Below are positions 18,486 through 27,889 of a stretch of 64,000 nucleotides of DNA, in pieces. The notes beneath the pieces were generated by a model that saw only the letters and a program-made list of their open reading frames with translations, was not told the DNA's origin and ran no database searches. Source of the stretch: Desulfovibrio fairfieldensis (GTDB lineage: Bacteria; Desulfobacterota; Desulfovibrionia; Desulfovibrionales; Desulfovibrionaceae); contig NZ_CP014229.1 in NCBI RefSeq assembly GCF_001553605.1, positions 165,001-229,000 on the forward strand, given 5' to 3'. The translations under genes and the position numbers were made by a program. Position 1 is the first letter of the stretch, and each line of letters starts with the position of its first letter.

Positions 18486-19211
18486 TTATATGTTCACCGG
18501 TTGGGACGGCGCGGCCTGGGGTTGCGCCGGAGGCGTGGCCTGGGGTTGCGCCGGAGGCGTGGCCTGGGCGGGCTGTTGGGCCGGAGTCCGGGCCGGGGGC
18601 AGCTCCCGTTCGCCCACGCCTTCCCGGCCCGCCTGCGCGCCGGTCTGCGCGTCCGCCTCCGCCGGGGCTTTGCCCGGCCGCTGGGGCAGCATCAGATAGC
18701 TGGTCACCGAGGTCACGCCCTTGACCTTGCGCGCGGTACGGATGGCGATCTGTTTTTCCTCGTCGTCCTTGACTACGCCCAGCAGAACCACGCGCCCGGC
18801 ATTGACCTCCGTGTCGATACGGGTGGAGGACAGTCCTTTGGCCCCGATCAGGTCGGTGCGCAGCGAGGCGGCCAGGGCGAAGTTGCTGGTATCGCTCTTG
18901 GCCGGAGAGAACCAGTGCGGCGTCACGGAACGCGGCTTGTAGCGGCGGGCGATGGCCAGGGCCTTGCCCTGCATGTTCTGGGGCACTTCGCCCACCAGGA
19001 AGACGTTGCCGTAGTAGGAATAGACGGCAATGGACCAGCCGCCGCTGAAGTTTTCGTTCATCAGCGCGGTCTTGATGCTGGTAGCCAGGGTTTTGTCGTC
19101 GGTGATGGTATCCATGAGCCGCTGGTCGTCATACAGGCCGTAGGCGCTGTAGGCGCAGCCGTTGAGGGCCGCCAGGGCGGCCAGCAGCAGAACAAGGGCC
19201 AGACGTCGCAT
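18486..19211 (-). CDS. BON-domain lipoprotein
   Basis: A 241-residue outer-membrane or periplasmic lipoprotein. The lipobox is LNGC, with the cysteine near residue 19. Two BON domains follow ([17 protein letters not shown] near 38 and [19 protein letters not shown] near 112), as in OsmY/DolP proteins that bind membrane lipid surfaces. The C-terminal 60 residues are Pro/Ala/Gln-rich with tandem ATPPAQPQ repeats, matching visible direct DNA repeats at 18514-18560. GGAGGAACACT precedes ATG 19211. Confidence 0.88.
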   Translation of the reverse strand: MRRLALVLLLAALAALNGCAYSAYGLYDDQRLMDTITDDKTLATSIKTALMNENFSGGWSIAVYSYYGNVFLVGEVPQNMQGKALAIARRYKPRSVTPHWFSPAKSDTSNFALAASLRTDLIGAKGLSSTRIDTEVNAGRVVLLGVVKDDEEKQIAIRTARKVKGVTSVTSYLMLPQRPGKAPAEADAQTGAQAGREGVGERELPPARTPAQQPAQATPPAQPQATPPAQPQAAPSQPVNI

Positions 19212-19284
19212 AGTGTTCCTCCTCCGGGCGCGGCTTATTTCATGTGCCGGATAAATGTGTTCAATATCCTGTCCGGAATCGAGC

Positions 19285-20535
19285 TTACTCGGCTTCGCGG
19301 CGGATGCGCGCGCCCACGGCGTTGAGTTTGTTTTCAATGCGCTCGTAGCCGCGATCCAGATGGTAGATGCGCCGCACCTCGGTGACGCCGCGCGCGGCCA
19401 GACCGGCCAGCACCAGGGACGCGCTGGCCCGCAGGTCCGAGGCCATGACCGGCGCGCCGGTCAGACGGCTCACCCCGCGCACCATGGCCGTGTGCCCGGA
19501 AACCTTGATCTGCGCGCCCATGCGCATCAGCTCCAGCACGTGCATGAAACGATTTTCAAAAATGCTTTCCTCCACCACGCTGGCCCCGTCGGCCAGACAC
19601 ATCAGGGCCATGATCTGGGCCTGCATGTCCGTGGGAAAGCCGGGGTAGGGCTGGGTGGTGATGTCCGCGCCGCGCAGGGGGCAGCCGCACTTGGCCAGCA
19701 CGCCGTCGGGCGTGGCCGTGATGTCCATGCCCATGCTCTGTAGTTTGAGGATCACTGCCTCCAGCTCGGCAAAGGGACAGTGGCGCAGCAGCAGTTCGCC
19801 GCCGGTGATGCCCGCGGCCACCAGAAAAGTGCCCGCCTCGATGCGGTCGGCCATGACGGCGTATTCCGCGCCGTGCAGGCTGCTTACGCCCTGTACGCGG
19901 AGACAGCTCGTGCCCTGGCCCTCGATGCGCGCGCCGCAGGCCAGCAAAAAGTTGGCCAGATCCACCACTTCCGGTTCGCGGGCCGCGTTTTCCAGAATGC
20001 TTTCGCCTTCGGCCAGGACGGCGGCCATGAGCAGATTTTCCGTGCCGCCCACCGTGGGCAGGTCAAAGGTGATGTGCGCGCCCTTGAGCTTGCGGCAGCG
20101 GCCGATGATATAGCCTTCTTCCAGTTCGAAACGCGCGCCCATCTGTTCCAGACCCTTGAGGTGCTGGTCCACGGGGCGCGCGCCGATGGCGCAGCCGCCG
20201 GGCAGGGCCACGCGGGCCTGGCCGATGCGCGCCAGCAGCGGCCCCAGGCAGAGCACCGAGGCCCGCATGGTGCGCACCAGGTCGTAAGGGGCTTCGGGCC
20301 GCAGATCGCCCGGCGTCACCTCAACCCGCCGATCCTGATAGGAACAGGGGCAGCCCAGCATGTCCAGCAGCTTGAGCGTGGTGTGGATGTCGCGCAGATC
20401 CGGCACATTGGTGTATGTGACCGGCTCGCTCAGCAGGATGGAAGCGAACAGAATGGGCAGGGCGGCGTTTTTGGAACCGCTGACGTCGATGCTGCCGGTG
20501 AGCGGCACGCCGCCTTCAATGACCAGCTTGTCCAT
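19285..20535 (-). CDS. murA: UDP-N-acetylglucosamine 1-carboxyvinyltransferase
   Basis: A 416-residue MurA, the first committed enzyme of peptidoglycan synthesis, adding enolpyruvate from PEP to UDP-GlcNAc; it is the fosfomycin target. The catalytic cysteine is present as Cys115 in [15 protein letters not shown]. The N-terminal [13 protein letters not shown] and the later FPTDMQAQ motif are intact. Length is normal. The start ATG follows TTGGAGAATT. Confidence 0.98.
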   Translation of the reverse strand: MDKLVIEGGVPLTGSIDVSGSKNAALPILFASILLSEPVTYTNVPDLRDIHTTLKLLDMLGCPCSYQDRRVEVTPGDLRPEAPYDLVRTMRASVLCLGPLLARIGQARVALPGGCAIGARPVDQHLKGLEQMGARFELEEGYIIGRCRKLKGAHITFDLPTVGGTENLLMAAVLAEGESILENAAREPEVVDLANFLLACGARIEGQGTSCLRVQGVSSLHGAEYAVMADRIEAGTFLVAAGITGGELLLRHCPFAELEAVILKLQSMGMDITATPDGVLAKCGCPLRGADITTQPYPGFPTDMQAQIMALMCLADGASVVEESIFENRFMHVLELMRMGAQIKVSGHTAMVRGVSRLTGAPVMASDLRASASLVLAGLAARGVTEVRRIYHLDRGYERIENKLNAVGARIRREAE

Positions 20536-20692
20536 AATTCTCCAAGGGGGCTGTTGGGACGGGCAATGCCGGGGCCGTCCGTGATGGGGGAAACGCCGTC
20601 AGCGTAGATTTTTTTCTAAAGAAAATCCAGAGTCGTCCGTTGGAAAAATTACTTGCCAAACGGTCGGTCTCCGCGTATAGAAATCTCCCTGT

Positions 20693-20769
20693 GGCGGAAG
20701 TAGCTCAGTTGGTAGAGCACCTGGTTGTGGCCCAGGTGGCCGTGGGTTCAAGTCCCATCTTTCGCCCCA
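20693..20769 (+). tRNA. tRNA-His (GTG)
   Basis: A 77-nt cloverleaf. The extra 5' G (-1) faces C73, which is the tRNA-His identity feature. The acceptor GCGGAAG pairs with CTTTCGC, the anticodon stem-loop CTGGTTGTGGCCCAG carries GTG, and CCA is encoded. Confidence 0.97.
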
Positions 20770-20813
20770 TACATTTGCCCCGCGTCCGTTAGCCACGACG
20801 CGGGGTTTTCATT

Positions 20814-20890
20814 CGGAGCGTGGCGCAGCTTGGTAGCGCACCTGCTTTGGGAGCAGGGGGTCGAAGGTTCGAATCCTTTCGCTCCGACCA
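20814..20890 (+). tRNA. tRNA-Pro (TGG)
   Basis: A 77-nt cloverleaf with acceptor CGGAGCG pairing with CGCTCCG, anticodon loop CTTTGGGAG carrying TGG, and CCA encoded. It lies 44 bases after tRNA-His, separated by a small hairpin, and the two are probably one transcript. Confidence 0.97.
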
Positions 20891-21089
20891 AATTTGCCGA
20901 AAGGGCTTATCCGTTGCGGATAGGCCCTTTTGTCGTGATGCGCCCGGCGCGGAAGCCGGGTTTTCAGGCCGGGGCGATGTTTTTTTCAGGCCCACCCCCT
21001 TCCGCATGGGCCGATAGGTCCTATCTGATAAGGCAATGCCGTTCAGCCGGAGCGGCGCACGTCACCGTCTCTCAAGCGAGGATTTTTTC

Positions 21090-22010
21090 ATGAAGCTGCC
21101 TGAACTTCCCACTGTGTTGAAAATGCGCGTTGTGCTGAAAACCCTGGCCGTGCAGGCCTGCCTTCTGGTGGGCATTCTGGTTGTGGTCTGGGGCCTGCAG
21201 CGCGTTTATGCCATGGTGGACACCACCACCTTTCCGGACCCCGTGGCCGTGCCGGAGAATGCCGACCAGCTCTCCGACAATGAAAAAGGCAAAATCCTGC
21301 TGGACGCCATTACCCATCAGCTGCGCTACGAACTGAACTCCCCCTTCGGCTGGAGCTTCAACGACATCGTCTTCAACCGTTTCGTGCTGGATAACCGCGC
21401 ATACCGCCAGTACGGCGTGTATCACGCCACAAAATTCCTGCTGGATCTCTATTCCAGCCAGATCGCCAAACTGGGCTCCAGCGACCGCGAAAGCGAATTT
21501 CTCTACAAGGCGCGCATCAACAGCTTTGCCATGGACCCGCGCAGCTTCATGTTCCCCTCGGCCGAGGGCTCCTACAAAAAGGGCCTCAAGCTGCTGGAAC
21601 AGTACAAAGACTCGCTGGACAAGGGCACGGGCGTCTACAATTGCCGCACCGACGACCTGTACGCCTCCTTTGTCACGGTCACGGGCGAGAACATGCTGGG
21701 CTATGCTCTGGGCCTGCTGGAAAACGCCCAGAACATGCCTTTCTATGAGCTGGACAATCGCATCTACGAAGTGCAGGGCATAGCGCTGGTGCTGCGGGAC
21801 TTCATCAATACCCTGTATGTTCTGTATCCCGAGATCCGGGCCAAGAACAACGAGAGCAACATGGCCGCCGCCATGGATTGCCTGAACCGCATCTGCACCT
21901 ATGACCCGCTTTACATTACCTCGTCCTTCAACTCCGGCGAGCTGATCCTGTCCTATCTGATGTTCGCCAAGGCCCGCCTGGAAGACATCCGCGACAGCAT
22001 CCGCATCTGA
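21090..22010 (+). CDS. DUF2333 family membrane-anchored protein
   Basis: A 306-residue protein with one transmembrane segment (VQACLLVGILVVVWGLQRVYAM, about residues 22-43) and a large periplasmic part matching DUF2333: LRYELNSPFGWSFNDIVFN near 82 and DNRAYRQYGVYHATKFL. The function of the family is unknown. ATG 21090 gives the family start; the region upstream is tRNA-linked and unlikely to code. Confidence 0.85.
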   Translation: MKLPELPTVLKMRVVLKTLAVQACLLVGILVVVWGLQRVYAMVDTTTFPDPVAVPENADQLSDNEKGKILLDAITHQLRYELNSPFGWSFNDIVFNRFVLDNRAYRQYGVYHATKFLLDLYSSQIAKLGSSDRESEFLYKARINSFAMDPRSFMFPSAEGSYKKGLKLLEQYKDSLDKGTGVYNCRTDDLYASFVTVTGENMLGYALGLLENAQNMPFYELDNRIYEVQGIALVLRDFINTLYVLYPEIRAKNNESNMAAAMDCLNRICTYDPLYITSSFNSGELILSYLMFAKARLEDIRDSIRI

Positions 22011-22034
22011 CGCGCTGCCATTGCCTGACGCAAA

Positions 22035-22075
22035 CAGGGCGCGCGGATCATCGCCGGGATGATCTGCGCGCCCTG
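22035..22075. terminator. Bidirectional terminator
   Basis: CAGGGCGCGC with GATCATC pairs with GATGATC and GCGCGCCCTG around a short loop, between convergent genes. It is followed by GCATTTTG. Confidence 0.85.
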
Positions 22076-22093
22076 TGCATTTTGTCGTGCGGT

Positions 22094-23035
22094 TCAGCGG
22101 TGGTGAAACAAGGCCAGGGGATGCAGCAGCGGGCCCACGGCAATGAGCCCGGCCCCGCAGACCACCACCAGCGCGCCGCCGTAGCTCAGCCAGTTCAGCG
22201 GGTCGGCCGGAAAAAAGGCTGGCCCGAGCAGATGGAAGAGCTTGGCGAAAACCAGGGTGAACAGGGGCGTCAGGGTGATGACCGCACTGACCTTGGCCGT
22301 GTGCCAGCAGGCCATGGCCCGGCTGAACGCCCCGTAGGCCACCAGGGTGTTCAGGCAGCAGTAGGCCAGGCAGACAATCTGGAGCGCGTCCAGGCGCAGG
22401 AGGCTCTGCGGCGCGGCAAAGGGGGTCAGGGCCAGCGCGCAGACGGTGTAGAGCGCCCGCATGATCCGGGGCGGGGCCATTTCGCGCAGCAGAATTTTCT
22501 GGGTCACGCCGTAAACGGCCCAGACCACGGCGGCCGTGAGGCCGAGCGCCAGGCCGAGCCCGTAGCCTTCCCGGAAGCGGAGGAGGTCAGCCAGACGTTC
22601 ATTGAAGAAGAGTCCGAATCCGAGAAGCAGGGTGGCGACCCCGCTGACCTGGATGCGGCGCAACGGCTCCCGCAGCACCACGACGCTGCCCAGCATCAGG
22701 AGCATGGGTCCGGCCTGGGCGATGATCTGGGTGGCGGACGCGCTCAGATAGGCCACGGAGGCGTTGAACAGCACGAAATTGCCGCCCAGCCCGGCGGCCG
22801 CGATGCCCAGCAGCAGAATAATGCGCCTTTCGTACACGCCGAATCGGAGGCGTCGGGCGTCCCTACGGGGCAGCCAGACCCACAGCCAGAGCGCGCCGGT
22901 GCTGAAGCGCAGCCAGACAATGGTCATGGGGTCCACCGTGGTCACCACCTGCTTGAGCGCAATGGGCAGCGTGCCCCAGAAAAGCGCGGTGGTCAGGGCC
23001 AGAAGAAGGCCCTTCAATTGTGTTCCGAGCTGCAT
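22094..23035 (-). CDS. EamA-family (DMT) transporter
   Basis: A 313-residue inner-membrane protein with ten hydrophobic segments in two homologous halves, typical of drug/metabolite transporters. Family landmarks are TTALFWGTLPIALKQV in helix 1, LRFSTGALWLWVWL in helix 2 and the second-repeat ALGLTAAVVWAVYGVTQKIL near residue 150. The substrate is unknown. ATG 23035 with GGAGAG upstream is preferred over an ATG 84 bases upstream in a proline-rich, repeat-bearing stretch. Confidence 0.88.
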   Translation of the reverse strand: MQLGTQLKGLLLALTTALFWGTLPIALKQVVTTVDPMTIVWLRFSTGALWLWVWLPRRDARRLRFGVYERRIILLLGIAAAGLGGNFVLFNASVAYLSASATQIIAQAGPMLLMLGSVVVLREPLRRIQVSGVATLLLGFGLFFNERLADLLRFREGYGLGLALGLTAAVVWAVYGVTQKILLREMAPPRIMRALYTVCALALTPFAAPQSLLRLDALQIVCLAYCCLNTLVAYGAFSRAMACWHTAKVSAVITLTPLFTLVFAKLFHLLGPAFFPADPLNWLSYGGALVVVCGAGLIAVGPLLHPLALFHHR

Positions 23036-23115
23036 GCCCGACTCTCCGGAATTCAAGGGGCATCCCGGACCGGGCGGCGGGCGCTCCGGGCCGGGATGGC
23101 GTACAACAGTCCAGG

Positions 23116-23162
23116 ACATTTCAGCTTTGAAATCGGCACAATTTCAAAGCGAATCCGCTCCA
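23116..23162. repeat. Dispersed palindrome, compound copy
   Basis: CATTTCAGCTTTGAAAT and ATTTCAAAGCGAATCCGCTCC make a compound version of the GAGCA/TTTCA palindrome upstream of the EamA gene. Confidence 0.6.
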
Positions 23163-23259
23163 GAAACTACATGGAAGCGACGGGGTCGGCCTCCGTCGCG
23201 CCAAGGTGGCTCGAATCCGGCAATGTGGCAAGGCTTTTCCCGCGGCATGGCCTTGCCGG

Positions 23260-23433
23260 TCAACATCCGGCATATTGCGCGTCAATGACTTTTTCCTGCC
23301 AGTCCACGGCCGTGCCGTTCTCTTCCTCGGCCACGGAAATATGCGTCATGGACGTATGCGGCGTAAACCAGACCGTATCGCCGGGGCGCGCCTCTTCAAT
23401 TGCCGAGATCCGGCAGCCGGAGGAAAGAAGCAT
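23260..23433 (-). pseudogene. Cupin remnant lacking its metal-binding motif
   Basis: A 57-codon frame encodes the C-terminal part of a cupin of the type found intact next door: IEEARPGDTVWFTPH, then TSMTHISVAEEENGTAVDW and QEKVIDAQY. Comparison with the neighbour (PNVRHWHGAAPHVAMTH) shows about ten residues missing, including the HWH metal-binding motif, and the N-terminal barrel is absent. It is best read as a decaying duplicate on the opposite strand. Confidence 0.65.
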
Positions 23434-23580
23434 GGCGATTGCTTGCCGATGTGGGTCTTCGCGCCGCCGAAAGGATCAGGCAGTTTTTTGCGAGGATCGG
23501 ATATTCCGCCCCGCCCGCCCGGCGGCTAGTATTGCAGAAACGGGAGCTTTTCCCGGAATCCGCCGCAAAGGAGTATACTC

Positions 23581-24081
23581 ATGAAACGTATTGCCATCGC
23601 CTTTTTCGCCTTTGTGCTGGCCGGGGCGTCCGTGGGCGCGGCGCTGGCCGCCGACACCGCGTCCAGCGCCGGGCAGAGCGTCGTTCGCGCCGGAACGCAG
23701 GCCTCGGCCAAGGGACCGGAGGCCTGGTTCACGGGCACTGTGCGCATTGATCCCCTGTTTCCGGACAATGCCGCCGCCAATGTGTCGGGAGCCTATGTCA
23801 CCTTTGAGCCGGGCGCGCGCTCGGCTTGGCACGAGCACCCCGCCGGGCAGACCCTGGTGGTGATTTCCGGCGTGGGCCTGACCGGCACGTCTGACGGCAA
23901 GGTTGTGGAAATCCGGGCCGGGGACGTGGTGCGTTGCCCCCCGAATGTGCGCCACTGGCACGGTGCCGCGCCCCATGTCGCCATGACCCACATGGCGCTT
24001 ACCGGCGTGAAGGACGGCAAAAACGCCGTGTGGCATGAAAAGGTCAGCGATGCGGAGTACAGCCGTCCCGTGAGCAGGTAG
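23581..24081 (+). CDS. Exported cupin-domain protein
   Basis: A 166-residue protein with a signal peptide (MKRIAIAFFAFVLAGASVG, cleavage after ALA) and one cupin barrel. Motif 1 is WHEHPAGQTLVVISG near residue 82, motif 2 RAGDVVRCPPNVRHWHGAAP near 113, ending MTHMALTG and WHEKVSDAEY. Such small cupins often accompany carboxymuconolactone-decarboxylase-type proteins; none is adjacent. A metal site of His/His/Glu/His type is visible; the reaction is unknown. AAAGGAG precedes the start. Confidence 0.87.
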   Translation: MKRIAIAFFAFVLAGASVGAALAADTASSAGQSVVRAGTQASAKGPEAWFTGTVRIDPLFPDNAAANVSGAYVTFEPGARSAWHEHPAGQTLVVISGVGLTGTSDGKVVEIRAGDVVRCPPNVRHWHGAAPHVAMTHMALTGVKDGKNAVWHEKVSDAEYSRPVSR

Positions 24082-24136
24082 AACCGGCTTTCCCGGCGGG
24101 CTTTACCCGGCCCCGCCGGGCGGGTAGCATGGGCGC

Positions 24137-24700
24137 ATGAGCACCGCATTGCGTCGCGCGGTCTTCCTGGACCGTGACGGCACCCTCAATCTGGATACGG
24201 GCTACGTGCACCGCGTGGAAGACTGGCGCTGGCTGCCCGGCGTGCCCGAGGCCCTGGCCCGTTTCAAGGCCGCCGGTTGGCTGCTGGTGGTCGCCAGCAA
24301 CCAGTCGGGCATCGCGCGGGGCATGTTCGGCCCGGCGGAGCTGCACACCCTGGAGCGCTGGGTCGATGCCCGGCTGGCTCCTTTGGGCGCGGCTCCGGAC
24401 GCCTGGTATTCCTGCCCGCATCTGCCGGAGACCACCGGCCCGTGCGACTGCCGCAAACCCGCGCCCGGCCTTCTGCTGCGCGCCGCCCGCGATCTGGCTA
24501 TTGACCTGGCGGCCTCCTGGATGGTCGGTGACCGGTTGCGCGACGCTCAGGCCGGACTGGCCGCCGGGTGCCGGGCCGTGCTGCTGCGCACCGGCTGGGG
24601 GGAGCATGAGGCGGCGCAAGCGCGGGCGGTATTGCCGCAAGTGCCTGTGCTGCCGGACCTGCCCGCCGCCTGCGCGCATATTCTGGCACAACATTCCTGA
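24137..24700 (+). CDS. gmhB: D-glycero-D-manno-heptose-1,7-bisphosphate 7-phosphatase
   Basis: A 187-residue HAD phosphatase of the GmhB type, acting in ADP-heptose synthesis for LPS. The nucleophile motif FLDRDGTLN is at residues 10-18, SNQSGIARG near 54, and the zinc-loop cysteines/histidine CPH...CDC near 93-108 with RKPAPG. The last acidic motif is MVGDR. The short cytoplasmic length is normal. A histidinol-phosphatase role is the alternative, but no his genes are nearby. Confidence 0.9.
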   Translation: MSTALRRAVFLDRDGTLNLDTGYVHRVEDWRWLPGVPEALARFKAAGWLLVVASNQSGIARGMFGPAELHTLERWVDARLAPLGAAPDAWYSCPHLPETTGPCDCRKPAPGLLLRAARDLAIDLAASWMVGDRLRDAQAGLAAGCRAVLLRTGWGEHEAAQARAVLPQVPVLPDLPAACAHILAQHS

Positions 24701-24719
24701 AAGAAATTTTTGAAAGAAA

Positions 24720-24754
24720 CCGCCCGGCGCTGTTCCCTGCGCCGGGCGGTTTTG
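24720..24754 (+). terminator. Terminator after gmhB
   Basis: CCGCCCGGCGC pairs perfectly with GCGCCGGGCGG, followed by TTTT. Confidence 0.92.
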
Positions 24755-24791
24755 CAACAGCGGCTTGCCCGAAAGAATTTTCCGGCGGCTC

Positions 24792-26300
24792 TCAGTCCGT
24801 GCGGCCGCCGCGAGCGACCTTTATCGGGGCCGCCATGCGCCGGGCCTTCCACCAGGACCAGAGCACGGAAAACAGGGCCAGCGCCAGAAACAGCAGGGCA
24901 TAGGGCGACTGCAGGAAGGGAAGCAGGCTGCCGTCGCTGAGGGCGAGGGCCAGACGCAGTTGCTTTTCAAACATCAGGCCCAGCACCAGGGAAATGACCA
25001 TAGGTGCCAGGGGATATCCGGCTTTTTGCAGAAAATAGCCGATGACCCCGAAGGCGAAGCTGATCCAGAGATCCCGTGTGGCGTAGGAAATGTTATAGCA
25101 GCCTACCAGGCTGGCCATGATCACCACCGGCAGCAGCCAGGTTTTGCTGATCCGCAGAATTACGGGGAAAATCCGCGCACCGGCCGCGAACATCAGCACA
25201 AACATGAACAGGGACGCCACCAGAAAATAGACGAAGATGCCGTAGAGCAGCTGCGGGTTGTCGCGCAGCAGCAGGGGCCCCGGTTCAATGCCGTGGAGCT
25301 GAAGCCCCCCCAGCAAAACGGCGGTGACCGCGTCGCCCGGAATGCCGAGTACCAGCAGGGGGATCAGGGTGCCGCCGATAACGGCGTTGTTGGCTGTTTC
25401 CGAAGCCACGATGCCCTGAATGTCGCCGGTGCCGAAGGTATCGGGACGGGGCGCGTGCTTCTTGGCCTGGTCGTAGGCCACGAAATTGGCCAGGGTGCCG
25501 CCGATGCCCGGCAGAATGCCGATAAGCACGCCGATGATGCCGGAGCGCAGAAAATTGCCGCGCGATTGGCGCAGTTCCGTCCGGGACATGGAGATGTTTT
25601 TCAGATTGCTGCGCGGAATGATGTATTTCCGCGTACACTGCTCCACTTCCCGAAAAGCCGGGGTAAGCACAAACAGGCCGATCATGGCCGGTATGGATGA
25701 AATGCCGCCGTCCAGCACGGTGAAGCCGAAGGTATTGCGCATCATGCCGGTGGACGGGTCCATGCCGATGATTGAGCAGAGCAGGCCCAACAGGCAGGCG
25801 ATCAGGCCCTTGCTGGGCGTGTTGCCGGACAGGCTGATCACGGTGGTGAAGCCGAAGATGATCACCGCCACGTATTCCACCGGACCGAAGGCCACGGCAA
25901 TGCGCGCGAAAAAGGGCGCCAGCAGGATCAGCGCCAGCCAGCCGATCATGCAGCCGACCAGATTGCTGGTGATGCCCACGCCCAGGGCTTTGCCCGCTTC
26001 GCCTTTTTGGGCCAGGGGAAAGCCGTCGAATGTGGTGGCGATGGAGGACGGGGTGCCCGGCATGCCCAGCAGGATGGCCGTGACCAGGCCGCCGGAAATG
26101 CCGCCGATATACACGCCGATCAGCATGGCAATGGCCATCAGGGCGTCCATGCCGTAGGTCAGGGGAATCAGCAGCACAATGGCCAGAATGGCCGTCAGGC
26201 CGGGGATCACGCCGAAAATCAGGCCGAACAGCGTGCCCAGGAAAACAAGCAGAAATGTGAGGGGATCAAGCGCCGCCCAGAGCGCGTCTAGGATGTTCAT
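24792..26300 (-). CDS. tctA: Tripartite tricarboxylate transporter, large permease
   Basis: A 502-residue polytopic membrane protein of the TctA family with about 12 hydrophobic segments. Signatures are FGLIFGVIPGLTAILAIVLLIPLTYGMD near residue 24, GGISGGLVTAILLGMPGTPSSIATTFDG near 66 and GILPGIGGTLANFVAYDQAKK near 260. With TctB and TctC it forms a Na+-coupled importer of citrate-like carboxylates. It is the last gene of tctCBA, read right to left. Confidence 0.95.
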   Translation of the reverse strand: MNILDALWAALDPLTFLLVFLGTLFGLIFGVIPGLTAILAIVLLIPLTYGMDALMAIAMLIGVYIGGISGGLVTAILLGMPGTPSSIATTFDGFPLAQKGEAGKALGVGITSNLVGCMIGWLALILLAPFFARIAVAFGPVEYVAVIIFGFTTVISLSGNTPSKGLIACLLGLLCSIIGMDPSTGMMRNTFGFTVLDGGISSIPAMIGLFVLTPAFREVEQCTRKYIIPRSNLKNISMSRTELRQSRGNFLRSGIIGVLIGILPGIGGTLANFVAYDQAKKHAPRPDTFGTGDIQGIVASETANNAVIGGTLIPLLVLGIPGDAVTAVLLGGLQLHGIEPGPLLLRDNPQLLYGIFVYFLVASLFMFVLMFAAGARIFPVILRISKTWLLPVVIMASLVGCYNISYATRDLWISFAFGVIGYFLQKAGYPLAPMVISLVLGLMFEKQLRLALALSDGSLLPFLQSPYALLFLALALFSVLWSWWKARRMAAPIKVARGGRTD

Positions 26301-26313
26301 AGAGGGCTCCAGC

Positions 26314-26781
26314 TTAAAACAGCAGCGGTTCGGGCAGATAAATCTTGAAACAGTGGAAAATGACCCAGCAGGTCAAGGCCAGGCCGCCGGCGTACGCGGC
26401 CAGGGCCGCCGGTCTGACTTTTTTGACGCCTTCCAGCAGCAGGGGAAAGACAGCGAAATAGACCAGGATGGTGGCGTAAAAACCCACATGGATGAAGGAG
26501 AGAATGAAAAGAAGGATCATCAGAAACGTTTTGCCGAAGAGGATGCGCTGTTCTGTGGTGGCGAACAGCCGCTGTCCGAGCAGGGTTCTGCGTTCCTTGA
26601 ACCAGAGAACCAGGCGCAAGACGCAGGATGTCAGCAGCAGAACGCAGACCGCCGTGGGGAAGCCGTCCGGCCCCAGATAGTCCGACGGGGCTATGAAGCC
26701 AGCGCCCTCTGTGGGATAAAAGAGGCAGAGCAGGCTGAGCAGGGCGGCTGTCAGCAGAATGCAGGGTTCGAGAAAAACCAT
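26314..26781 (-). CDS. tctB: Tripartite tricarboxylate transporter, small permease
   Basis: A 155-residue TctB-family protein with four hydrophobic segments (LLTAALLSLLCLFY, FPTAVCVLLLTSCVLRLVL, FLMILLFILSFIHVGFYATIL and AAYAGGLALTCWVIFH). It lies between tctC and tctA, 13 bases from tctA. ATG 26781 was chosen because GGGAGGT is 5 bases upstream; the longer frame upstream is not hydrophobic and crosses the intergenic region. Confidence 0.88.
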   Translation of the reverse strand: MVFLEPCILLTAALLSLLCLFYPTEGAGFIAPSDYLGPDGFPTAVCVLLLTSCVLRLVLWFKERRTLLGQRLFATTEQRILFGKTFLMILLFILSFIHVGFYATILVYFAVFPLLLEGVKKVRPAALAAYAGGLALTCWVIFHCFKIYLPEPLLF

Positions 26782-26911
26782 GGCGACCTCCCGGCGCGGC
26801 ATGGACCGGTGGAGAAAGTAGGGGCATGCGGCCTCCGCATGCCCCCACGTGGAAAGAAAGGTGCGGCTTCCGGCCTGGGGGGAAGACGCCGGAAGCCGGA
26901 GGGGAAACAAG

Positions 26912-27889
26912 CTACTTTTTGGCCGCTTTCTTGATGTCAGCGGCTATCTGGTCATATACCTTTTCGTCGGCCTGGTAGTACTTGAGCCATTGGTCGCGGG
27001 GAATAAATTCGGCGATCATGGCCTTGCCCGCCGCGAATTCCTGGAATTCCGGCGAATTGACGATTTTTTCCAGGGCCGCGCCCAACTGGTCCAGCACAGC
27101 GGGCGGCGTGTCCTTGGGCGCCCAGAGCCCCTGGCGCTGTATGTGTATGTTGGTGATGCCCAGAGAACCCAGAGTTTCCACGCCCGGGAACTGGGGCATG
27201 CCCTTTTCGGTCAGCAGGATCAGGATCTTGCTGTCCCCGGCTTTGATCGCGTTCATGGCGCCGCCCGTGGGCTGGATCCGAATGTCGATCTTGCCTCCCA
27301 GCAGAGCCGTGGACGTTTCCGGGGTGCTGCCGAAGAAGATGATCTTGAACTTGTCGCGGCTCTTGGTGGCGTTCATAAAAAATTCAAAAATGGTGTGCCC
27401 ATAGCCGCCGACGCTGGAAGTACCCGCCACAATGGGCCTGTCGCTTTGGGCCGCGGCGGCCAGCAGTTCCGTGCCGTTTTTCCATGGCGCGTCCGCACGG
27501 GCGATGAGGCAGTTGGGCGTGATCAGCGATTGGCCGATCATGGCGAAATCTTTGTAGGAATAGGGCACAGTGCCCAGGAAGTATGTACCCAGGAATGCCG
27601 TATGGTGTAAAAGCAGGGTGTGCCCGTCGGGCTTGCTGCCCGCCACATGGCGCAGGGCGTCGCGGGTATTGGCGCTGGGCATGTTGACCACAACGATCGG
27701 CTGGGAAAAAATTTGCAATTTGCCCGCGATTTCCGCGATCTTGCGCGCCGTCATGTCGCTTTCGCCGCCTGTGGAATAGGGCACGATGATGGTGATTTCC
27801 TTTTGGGGAAAAGCCGTGGCGGCCCGCGCGTTGGAACCCAGCAAGACGCTTGTCACCAGAATCGCCCCACAGATCAGTGCGTATTTCAT
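26912..27889 (-). CDS. tctC: TctC/Bug-family periplasmic carboxylate-binding protein
   Basis: A 325-residue receptor with a signal peptide (MKYALICGAILVTSVLLG, cleavage after ARA). The family signature FPQKEITIIVPYSTGGESDMTAR begins the mature protein; PSANTRDALRHVAGSKPDGHTLLL and a GGKIDIRI segment follow. It feeds the TctBA permease downstream. A second protein of this family, at 32912, is clearly related (shared VPY-TGG-SD-TARK and ANT-DGHTLLLHH-type segments). Confidence 0.93.
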   Translation of the reverse strand: MKYALICGAILVTSVLLGSNARAATAFPQKEITIIVPYSTGGESDMTARKIAEIAGKLQIFSQPIVVVNMPSANTRDALRHVAGSKPDGHTLLLHHTAFLGTYFLGTVPYSYKDFAMIGQSLITPNCLIARADAPWKNGTELLAAAAQSDRPIVAGTSSVGGYGHTIFEFFMNATKSRDKFKIIFFGSTPETSTALLGGKIDIRIQPTGGAMNAIKAGDSKILILLTEKGMPQFPGVETLGSLGITNIHIQRQGLWAPKDTPPAVLDQLGAALEKIVNSPEFQEFAAGKAMIAEFIPRDQWLKYYQADEKVYDQIAADIKKAAKK

